Source: Siphonodentalium dalli
Taxonomy: Eukaryota; Mollusca; Scaphopoda; Gadilida; Siphonodentaliidae
Reading direction: 5' to 3'
Assembly (NCBI GenBank): GCA_032622095.1
Contig: CP136062.1
Location: 200,609,828-200,673,827, forward strand
Length of the DNA stretch: 64,000 nt
The notes under the pieces are model-generated. The model worked only from the letters and a program-made list of their open reading frames with translations, did not search any database and was not told where the DNA came from. The translations under genes and the position numbers were made by a program. Shown here piece after piece: positions 39,001 to 51,000 of the stretch (position 1 is its first letter; each line of letters begins with the position of its first letter).

Positions 39001-42000
39001 AAGTTCAAAGAGGATGATGATTTGCTCTCCAACAAATGTAGGGTGGAGGTAAAGTATCCGTGATACTTCTCTTGAAAGCCTGTTTATAATTCTTCAAATG
39101 GTTTACTTTAAAATGGCCCACACAATTATGAATAGGTAGGTTATACTAAAATCAACTAGGACAAAATTGTGGGAAATTCTCAAAAGTTTAAATTATTTAA
39201 TAAAATATTTTAATATTAAAGGCGTACTGTACACTAAATCCAGCCAGTTATGGGACCATCTCCTTTTATACTCAACAGAATATGCAATAAATGAATGAAT
39301 TTGAGCCATGGATTAGTGCTAAATACACTCATGTGCTCTACGAATGAGGCAAACAACATGGTAATGATAATGAAAATGATTTTATGGCTTGAGTCATAAA
39401 TTCATTTTCATTATAATTACCATGCTGTTTGCATCGTTGGTAGCAAACATGAGTGTATTTTGCACTAATCCATGGGTCAAATTCATTCATTTGTTGCATA
39501 TATTCTGTGGAGAATAAAAGGAGATGGTCCCATAAATGGACAATTTTTTTTTCATTTACAGTCGAATGTGGGACTCTGTTTGAAGCTATTTTATGTCCAG
39601 AAATTTCTTAAAAGACTGAATGGGCTGTCGGGATTGATTCATCTAGGGATCTGCGAATCGGGGATTTTGCATCGAATCGAATCTCGATATCGAATCTCCT
39701 TCCTGATATCGACATTGAATCGAATCTCGAATCGAATCAGCTAGTGGTTGATATTGTTTACCAGTGTGTATTTCAGTGGCTCATGACAGAAAACTGCAAA
39801 ATTCACTAGATACTATATAACAATGTTAATCTCCTTAAACATTCGTTGGAATTTGTTGGTTTTTTTTGGAAAATCATGACATAAGCAAGTCACCCTCCGT
39901 CTCATGGAGGGTTTGGGATATGTTGCACTGAATTTCTATCTAGCTGTGTCATGGCGAACATGACGCAAGAAGTGACAGTTAAACACTTAAAGACAGTTCA
40001 ATCAATGTATCACAAACCCCGTGGAATGGAAGTCACTTGTCCACATTAATTAATAAAGATAATAAAGGTTTAATTTAATAATTGTTGTAGTCCGATACCA
40101 ATGGTAGTTATCTGTTAAACGGTTCACCCTACAACAGATCAAACACCTACATCACATATTCACAGTAGTTGTCTTCACGGAAGGGATTCCCAGAAAACAG
40201 ACACAAATTACAAGTGTTAAATCTTATCAACAAGATTCAACTAATCGAAACTTGGTGCAACGTGCTTGATTTCCCGGGAAATAGAAACTGAAAGTATGAA
40301 ATTTATAGGAATTCTGCCGGCAGTGTCGCAGATAACTGGTCGCAAATGATGACGTCCATTTAGACCGATTGTTCTAAGGTTTCTCACCGTTTCTGTTCAA
40401 TCTGTGTTTTGTCACTCATAACGGCGGCTGACACTGTATTTTATTCATATAATCAGAATTGGATATCTGGAGTTCTGAACATAAGGTAATCAATTGAGTT
40501 CCGCATCTAGCGATCACGCACCATGTAGACAATTTACATGTCGATACAGATTGCAAATATATGCGGCAATTGATCACAGTTACGAGTTGCGATCGAAGCA
40601 GGCTTGTCAAAGTACCGCCGGTACCAAGGTAGTCGGTACCGGTACCGTTACTGTGTTGGAACCGCGGTACCGGTACTGGTGTTGTATTGTTTATTCCACT
40701 ACATATCACCCATTTAAAAGAGTATATTCTAATGTGGTAATTACTGGTAATGTATGGCACTTTGTGCCAGTTTTTGGTGATTGTTGTGGATGACAAATAC
40801 AACCATGTCAGACTATCCTAATGCACGTATGCCACAGCAGCCACACATACATGTGTGACATACATGCATTAGTACAGTCTGAAATAGTTGTATTTATCAC
40901 CCACAACAATCACCTAAAATGTGCCATAATTTAGGCAGCCTGATAGGTGTTAGAACTTTTATGTTTAGGGCTTCAGGCGCTCAAATACATACATCGGAAA
41001 GATGGGTATATATATATATATATATGGTGAATGACAATTTAAACTGAAATAAATTTTATGTACCTGCAACTGCAAGGCTGCAATCCTCTTATGTAAGTTA
41101 TAATGTAACACACAATGAGTCGATGAGTCACAAGCACAACTGACTAGACTGATGCAATAATTTGTTGACGGGTCACAGGTAACGTGACAGGTCACAGGTG
41201 CCGTCATCAAAGTAATCAAACTCAAAGGAAACACAGAGTGTTCCAGACTTCCGTGCGTTGGCGGCTGTCCGGAAAACTCTGTGTTCCCTTTGATCATTAA
41301 TGTCGACATCCGTCGCCGCGTGCTTGATCCGTTGACACATAGTAGCCTACCATAATGCAAGCGGCAGTTGCGGCACACTTAAAAGAGCAAAGTTCCTTCA
41401 ATTTTAATCGATCTATACTGATCTATTTACTATTTTTGCGAGTACCGAGAACCGTCAGTACTGAGTATCAGAACCGGTACCGTTGAAACGGCCAAGTACC
41501 GCCGGTACCGGTACCGGTACCGGTTGACAAGCCTGGATCGAAGCATATAAATTGCACAATGTACGTCGATTCTGAACGGCATACATTCACAATTACCTAC
41601 GTTGGCTAACTTGGCAACCTTGCGCTTCAATTTTTGTGAGTTCAGGTCATATGGCATGTGTTATTTAGACGCAAAAAACGAGACTACACCAAAGTAACTT
41701 CGATTCGAAAATATCTGAGTCAGCGGACCGATTCAGTGTCGATCTCGAATCGGGTGCCCGATTTCGACATCGAATCGAATCTCGAATATTCGCAGATCCC
41801 TAGATTCATCATCTTTTCATGCAAGTCTGCAATTATTGTGTCTGTCAATTGCAGAATGTGGTCCCCAGAGTGTTAATTTAGTGATGCTATCCTGCACAGC
41901 GGGATAGCATCACCAAATTCACCCTCTGGGGACCTAATTCTGCTTAGGCCTCATCATCTGGGAAGTATCTATAGTCTCAAATTAACATTGTTTTTAGTTA

Positions 42001-45000
42001 CTTTTTCCCTTCTGAGAAGTTTCTATATCCCCTAATTTGCAGAAGATAAAATGCATAATCAAGGTGACTAATGGGTGAACATCACCAGCTTCAACTGGGG
42101 AACTTTAGTCTGATCCAAGGTCTCCCATTGAAATTGAGTACAAAGCAGAATGAGGGTTCCCAGAGGGTGAATTTAGTGATGATAGCCTGCTGTGCGTGGT
42201 AGTGTCACTAAATTCACCCACTGGGGACCTCATTCTGCAAATGACAGACACACTATTTGCAGGCTTGTTTTCATGCCAAATTGGCATAGCCTGTAGGTGC
42301 ACTGCATCCCGAATATCTGAATCCACAAGATCTGTTGGCTCATGATGTATATGTCACAACGACAGAATTCTTAGAAATAGCCATTATCAATTGTAAGAAT
42401 TAATTTTCCATAAACCCCTGGCTTTTGGACCAATATATATTATGACAGCTTATGAGAAAATTTGTTAAGAGATATTTTCATTAGTTGACACATGTGGCAA
42501 AATAAAATTTTGAGCCAAGCGCAAACCCTGATTATAATGCCTCTGGCTGCAAACAATGGGATATCAGGATCTGTCTGTGCGCTCCGAAATCTACATCCAG
42601 TGGGAATTAACATGAATTACTTTTAGCCATTTATTATTGATATTTACAGCTAATGAACCTGATAAAGGAAGCCGATATCAGCACAGACTACAAGATGGAT
42701 GGAGTGTTACAACGAGCCTGCAAACCTGTCGTCGACATCGCATGTAATCACCATGAAGGTCCAGATGATAATCAGTAAGCAACCTATTTGATATGATAAT
42801 AAGCAGAGCATGTAGACTGACCTGCTGTTCAGGGTTAAATGAAAGAATAGCCCATGAGATCCATGTTACACACATTGTCCTTTGCTAATCCACAGACCGT
42901 ATGGGTGTGAATTATGAGTATGCGCCATGGACCATGATATTTCATGGTACAAATCTTCCAAATAATTCAGGTGTAAAATGTCCAAACACCTGGCAAGAAC
43001 CCTAGTACATAATGCCAGAGGTTACAATAGCGCTATACTGTTGACTAAATTTATCACCTAATTAACCCACAAAACCAGCTTCATAATTATTGGTAAGACA
43101 CATGTAATATTAGCGTGTTCGTTGACGTCACGCAATTATTTAAATAACTTGCGATTGCTGAAGTTTATGATTGTTGTTTTCGATGAATACTTCGCGTTTA
43201 TTTGATCATGTGATAAAAGGTATCTCAAACTCGTTCTATTTTATACGTAATTTATCAACCTCGTCCACTAAATTCTATTTGAGCCTTGGGTAAACCTCGG
43301 CTCAAAATCGAATTTAGTGAATTCGGTTGATAAATTACGTATAAAATAGAAACTCATGTGAGATCCTCTATTTATGATATAAAAGGTCATTAACCCTTTA
43401 CCCAACAGAACGGCCCTGTGCCAATGCATTCTCTTATATATGCGAGTCGACCATAGGTCGCCTCGCATATATAAGAGAATGCATTGGCTTAACACATTAA
43501 AAATTAAAAAATTGTTAAAGAATGTAAGAAAAAATGGTAAAAAGTGTTAAAAAAAGATTTTTTTTAGGCCAATGCATTCTCTTATATATGCGAGGCGACC
43601 TATGGTCGACTCGCATATATAAGAGAATGCATTGGCACAGGGCATAACTATAACCATCACAATGTGGTCAATGAGCCGGTTCCAATGATATCCATATTTG
43701 TATGGTTTTATTGAGACAGACCCAAGATATTGTAGGCTGTTGAAGCTTTATTTGGCCGGTTTGTTGGGTAAAGGGTTAAAAAACCTGTGTTCTCAGACAA
43801 TTTTACTCCAAAAATAAGACGAGGTGCATACAAAAATGTTCTGGGTGTTCATAGCTACCTAAAAGGACTTTTGGTCGACCTGCCAGTGCATTACTCATTT
43901 GTTCTAGGTGTAGTGTTCGTTTACCCTGGCATTTGTGTTGACCTAGTTTGACACCCACGTACCTATAACGGTTACATTTAAAAACGAAATTACTGCATAT
44001 GGTGAAGTTTATATAATTTTTCATTCTGTTGTAATCCCAAGATTCAAATAAAAATATGATAGCCATGGAGTTTTAATCTATCTTTAAAGGTACTCAATCC
44101 AATTCGACGGTCCCCATATCATCAGATTCCAACAACAACAACATTTTTTGAAATGCCGCTTCAGTTATCAGAATCGATTAATTGCCCAAAAATAATGCTA
44201 ACCACAGTCAACTATAGTATAAAATTGCCCAAAACCTGTTATTTATCAACGTTTTGTTCAACGAAATTTTGCCAGTTGTCAAATATCTGACACAAAAAAG
44301 CCACTGGATTTTAGAGTAATCGATCTTCATCCGCTATCTGGTCAGATAAGTTCTTCTCGTCGACAGTTTACTGGGCCACTTAAAATTAAAATAATAGATT
44401 TCAAACATCGATATCTGATCACTCCTAGCTTTGATGGGTGGGTTCCTCGACTCAAATAAAATATTTTTTACACCCGAAGCCAAGGAAATAGTAATTTGCC
44501 AGCGCTAATTCGGATTGAGTACTTTTAATGCGTCTCTCTGTGTTATAATTGCAGAATTTTAGATTGTTTAATGGACAAAGTTGACACCAAAGTTATGACT
44601 GACGATTGTGCAGAGAGGTTGATGGAGATACAATATTTCCTGGTTAGAGATTTCAGGTGAGATATACAAAAATATTGATGATACTGGGAAAACTGAACTT
44701 ATTAAATAGTTCCCAGTTTGGTTGACTTGATGAATGGTCTATTTTTCATCTGAAGAGATGTTCAGTAAATTTAAGCAGATGACAGACAGATGAATAAATA
44801 ATAATAATAATATATAGCATTTGTATAGCGCTTCATCCCTGGTGTAGCTCGAAGTGCAGAAATCTTCCTATTCAATGGGGGAAATGTACAGATAATAAGT
44901 TCAATAAATGCATTAAAGATCCTGTGCTAGTTAATTCTCTTATATATGCGAGTCTCCCATGTCCTAAAAATTGTAAGAAACATTTATTTTTTTTAAAATG

Positions 45001-48000
45001 ATAAAAAATTGTTAGGCCAATGCATTCTCTTATATATGCGAGGCGACCTATGGTCGACTCGCATATATAAGAGAATCCATTGGCACAGGGTAAAAAAATG
45101 ACCTATGGTCATTTGTTGCATTTATTATCTGAACAATCCCTAAGGGAACTACTCGTCGATCAGTATTTAGTATATAAATGGTTATTAAGATCAGGGTTGG
45201 TACTGGACCAAAATTTTTGACAAATGAAATTGTATTTGCCAAATCTCAAAATAATTTTCCAAATCTGTTACAAATACAAACAAATTAACCCTTTCATAAT
45301 GGGAGCTGTGCTGGTGCAGCATTAAAGATCCTGTGCTAGTTAATTCTCTTATATATGCGAGTCTCCCATGGTGAGCCTCGCATATATAAGAGAATGCACT
45401 GGCTAACAAGGTCAAGGCAAATATAGTTAGGCCAATGTATTCTATTATATATGTGAGGCTCCATAACGGAGACTCACATATATAATAGAATGCATTGGCA
45501 CCGGGTTATTGCAAAATTTCAGGAAGTTCCAGTCATGGAAGGGTTAAACTCAATATTGATCTGCAACTGGGGTAATAATGTGAAGCACTGAAGGCCCCTT
45601 ATAGTGGGATAAGCACTATATAATCATATTTATTATGCACCTGTTGTAAATCAGTCTGTGCAATTGTTTTTTTTTTTTTGTGGTTTCTGAGTGATAACTT
45701 TATCTTTTGTTTTTCGATCGACTCAAAATTGGCATGTGATGATGACATCTCCCTTTCTTCTCATAATAAGTCCCCATTCAAGATTGATATTGAATTTGTG
45801 CCCAAACTCTTCAGATGTCAGTTTTTGTTTATGTGAATCATTGTAAGCTCCAGCGGTAAATTTGCTTATCGATTATCTATTAGGATTAGCCAGTGCTCTG
45901 CTCTGTTCAATACCATGCTGCATGCTACACCATTTGGTTTCTACATTCACGTCAAAGAATAGTTTTTGGCACACAACATTGTTCTTCTCATTTACAAGTA
46001 ATTAAATCAGTAGAGTTAAGCTTCTGTGTTGCGTCACGAAACTAGAATCCAAATTAAAAAAAAATTCTTGCTGCTTATTGGTGTATAAAAATAGAGTATT
46101 AATTAAGTGAAGGAGACTCCCAGTTTCAATATTTACTCGATATTTGTTCCTTTAACCCTTTACCCAACAGAAGGGCCCTGTGCCAATGCATTCTCTTATA
46201 TATGCGAGTCGACCATAGGTCGCCTCGCATATATAAGAGAATGCATTGGCTTAACACATTACAAATTATAAAATTGTTAAAGAATGTAAGAAAAAATGGT
46301 AAAAAGTGTTAAAAACAGATTTTTTTTAGGCCAATGCATTCTCTTATATATGCGAGGCGACCTATGGTCGACTCGCATATATAAGAGAATGCATTGGCAC
46401 AGGGCTAACTGTAACTATCACAATGTGGTCAAGGAGCCGGTTCCAATGATATCCATATTTGTATGGTTCTATTGAGACAGACCGAAGATATTTTAGGCTG
46501 TTGAAGCTTTATTTGGCCGGTTTGTTGGGTAAAGGGTTAAATCATGATATCAAGGTGTGGGTCCTGATATTGACGAGGATAAAATTGCACACAAAAAAAT
46601 AATTTCATCAGTTCTCACAAATTTTAATTTGTTATAGGCTGGATGATCAGTTATACAGAAAGTGCCGCAAGGATGCTGAGCATTTGTGTAGTGTACAAGG
46701 GGACTGGCTGGAACGCAAAGAACCTGGCGCTGATATCGGTTATATGGTGTTGCCTTGCCTATACAGACATATGGAGTCTGAAGACAAGAATCAACCTGTA
46801 AGATATACTGACACATAATTTGTTAGTTTCTGTATTATATTGTGTTTTATTTTTCATTCCCCATTATAGTGTTAACAAACCTCCAGACGGCTGTTGGCAC
46901 TGGTCGTTTCTTTTTTATTGGATTCTTTAACCATTTGAACCCTGGCTTTCCACAGATATCGACACCCATGACTCTGGGCTCCCAGCCATTTTATACCCTG
47001 TTTTAGATACACATTAGATGTTTGGTGTTGGTAATGTTCTAAAGGCGGCATGTATTCATGGTAAGCCATTAAAATTTTTCGGTGTAGGTTTTGCCAAGTC
47101 ATAACCCCTTAGTAACGGTTGGTGGACAACTATCCAGAATATAGAAAGAAACGCGCAAATGCAGATGAAACATCGTTAATTCCCTTTAGTTAATACACCA
47201 TGTTGTGAAATAAAAGTGACAAACACTCTACTTGCGTTGTAATTTGCTAAGGTGCTATGCGAACAGTTTTGTGGAAACATTTAACCCTTTGAGTGCCAGG
47301 TCTGATTTTTGTATCAAGCCATATACCCTGTGCCAATGCATTCTCTTATATATGCGAGTCGACCATAGGTCGCCTCGCATATATATATATATATAACAAT
47401 TGTTTTGTTTTTTTTAAATTTTTTACAATTTTAATATATTTTATTATATTCTTTAACAGACTTATTGTGTAGGTTTAGGGCCGATAATATCGGCCCCTGG
47501 CACTCAAAGGGTTAATTCCATTATAAAACCTATGGTATTTAGGTCCTATATTTAACATACATGATTTGATTACATGGAATCAAATAAGCAGACTCAGTTC
47601 GCATGGGATCATTTATAATCCCCACACGCGTTCGGGTTTCCCTCGCTCTTCCATAAGTTATATAGGCCTACCTTAATACCTATAATATAGGTGAATTTAT
47701 ATGCTAATAAGTACATTTTGTAATCTAATTGCTATGCTCATGCATTAATATAACAACCCCACACACCGAGTGACCGTTCCAAATTAGTCCACAAAGCTAG
47801 AATATGAGAGGATAATTTATACTATGGTATCATTTCACATAGACCTACATACCAGATACCCAATTACTATCAGAGCACAATACAATACTTGCTCAATTTG
47901 CGTGTACGTTCAATGTATGGTTTATATCATTTCTATATACTTTGCGCATGCGCAAATATACCTATCATAACTATAGATGTTGACTCTTCCATACACATGT

Positions 48001-51000
48001 TACAGACACCCTGAACATCGCATAAGTGCAGGACGGCTATTTAAGTCATTTTTGTTTACTATCTCGATGTTATACCAGTTACAAATATTGGTAATGAGCC
48101 AGGTGTCTGCAGCCCGATATTTCGGGCTACCGGGTTATTGTCAAATTCGCTTCAGCCCGAGCTACCGGGTTCAAAGGGTTGAAGTGATATTATGTACTTA
48201 TTAACCTTCATAGTATGACATGTGTTATTAACAAAGCACAGAACAGATAAAATCTTTACTATATGCCAAATATTAGCCAGTAATACAAGGTGATTTAGAA
48301 TAAAACAAACTCATCCATTCATCTGCTAGGAGGGGAAGGGACATCGGTTGAATTACGTTTTGTCTTTACGCTAGGAAATTGGATTGGTCGCACGACATTC
48401 GACATGTACATTGTCTAACAGATAATATAAGTGGTAGTTTGTTGAACATTTCCTAAGGGAACTACTCATCAATGAGTATTTATTAAAGAAAGGGTTAAAA
48501 TAAATATCTCTTCTCATGTAATATTTGGATTTATTACATGCTTGTTCCCAGAAGTACAGTGTTATTGCTGTTCCATATTTACAAATACGTATGGAACGTA
48601 CGTTCCATACGCATCTCGTTGGCGTAAAATGACGTACATGACGTTCATCTCAACCATGAAACCAGAACTATAAAATAAAAGCATCATCACACATAACAAA
48701 ACACGCCCTCTATGTTTTTCCGCCAAGGAGAAGCCCTCAACTGAACTATATGGATTATTATCCTCGGCCTTGTGTTATCAGGAGGGTTAAAATTTATTGT
48801 CCGTCTATTGCCTACTCAGGTCAATCAGTGCTCGGGATTAGCTACGCATGGATGCGTCTCGTGTAACTCTCGCGTGATTCTCGCGTTGTAACAATCCAGC
48901 TAGTCAGTTTTTAATTCCTCCTCCAGCTATCGGACGTGGTTAATTTTAAGGAAGTATTATTCTGTATTGCGCGTTATCAACTCAATATTTATTGTTGATA
49001 ACAACTTGCAATTTATCCGTTGCTTACCCAGTCTTTTACTAAAAAATTTACAAACTCGCAGAAACTCTTCGTTTCATTGTATGCGCGAATTCCGTGTTTT
49101 CTATCGACACATTTCGTCTACGAATTTGTGATTGAATTTGACAAAAACCCCGTTGGAATCACTTTGGCATATTCGCCATTGATGGCCATTTTGACTCAGA
49201 TGCACATCGTTTACTTATGGCCAACCTATATTGCATTATTGTGCAACATATACGGTGGCATGACTCGTCAAATTTCGGAATCCACGTGGTGCGGTATGCG
49301 GACATTCTATTTCCTGACATGGTCTCTTCGCCCCGTTCAGGTTATGTATACTGCCATATCATATATGCAACAGCTATGTTAGTGCGCAGAACGTTGTCCA
49401 GGACAGAAATATCTCCTTTGGCACTAATTTACATGAATAAATAACAAAGATAGAACTTGTTACCTGATGTAATTTCCTTTGCCTCAACTAATTGTATTTT
49501 GTAAGTTGACGTTGAGCAACTGGAACTTCATCGACGTTTGGGAAATAATTATCGCAGAACATCATTGTACATATTCATTATGTCCTTATCATTAATTGTG
49601 CTTAAGCGATTAATATTTGCAAATCTTAGCTAGCCCGAATGTCTTAACATGAGGGCTTGTATTTGGATACTTGGAACGTTGGCGCGGATGTTAGTGACTT
49701 CACAATATTTATTTGACAATCCTGACTCTGTTCTTGCGATTCCATTCACTTTCCATCATTGTATCAATGGAATAATAGTTAGAAACAAGTCGATTCTGTT
49801 CGTTATACATCTAGTATTATGTGACCTGTGTCAAATAATGCTGTAATACTATAATAGTCTCTTTCTTTACGTACATGTATAGTATGAGTTGACAGTGTCC
49901 GGTTGCTACGACTCGTGCAACTGGTTTGATTGGGGAATAGGATTCTCAGACACACGATTTGACAACAAGGATTTTCGTTTCTAGTTTACATTATCGAATG
50001 GCGATCTCCATCAAATCATAATCTGACTTTCTCTCGGCGACAATTATGTCCGTTTGTTTGCAATTACTTACTTACTTACAGGTTCCCCTGTTCCAAGACT
50101 GCAAAGGCCATGCAAGCGCAGTAGCCTGAACTTTCAGCTATAGTTTGCTTACCTATACAATGTTAATTCCGTCCGTGGTCAGAACTCTTGTTGCGAGCCT
50201 ACTGGCCTACTTGTGGCAAGTCGCCTTATCCGATGTGACCTGGCATGAACTGTTATCCTCAGACATTAGTGTATCGATACATTCAACATTCATTGGTCCA
50301 TTAATCAGGACCAATATGGTATCAGTGCCTCATCGCCACATAACCGGTCAAATGGTGAGCATGACACATGTATGGCCAGCCGTAATAGTTCCATACCAAT
50401 GGTATCAGTGCCTTAACTGCTCAATGACATAAGAACTGGCTATGTCAATATGGTGACAATTTTTTCACCAATACCGACATACTTCTGCGCTTTCAATCCA
50501 TGAATAGTAACGGCGAACTACTATGCATATATATTGTCACGTGCTCCAGATGCATTGCCAATAGCCTTTCCCACTGAGCCCATCACTTGGCTCTCAACCT
50601 TCTATTTCCACATATCGAAAATATCAAATGTGAAATAGCCTTCACTCACGTATAAAGCACAGTTACATAACATGCATTTATATTGCGCAGGGCCGCTGCC
50701 ACTATAATTTTCAACAGAGACCAACACATGGCTCTTTTCTTTCTATTGCCTCATATCCAATTGATTATCGGGCAAATAACAAAAAGGACAGCATTTGTAT
50801 TGTCACACAAATTAAGTGCGTTTACATGAACAGCATTTAGATTTATATTGCGCACGACCACGGCAGGCCTGCGTATTGGAGGCACACGACGGTTCGGTTC
50901 ACATGACGGTTGCGAAATCTAGGTTGCGCCAAGGTTGTGTGAGGCTCTCGCAATATTGATTATAACTGTTTGTGTAACTTATGGGTACCTAAGGACAACC

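Noticed and set aside
40494-41378. Frames of 99-137 codons on both strands
   Set aside because: They fall inside the nested hAT element and its fold-back; opposite-strand openness comes from the inverted repeats.
49020-49382. Hydrophobic 120-codon frame that could be a membrane protein
   Set aside because: No Met-context, splice or family evidence, and it lies inside the putative 5-kb mobile element.
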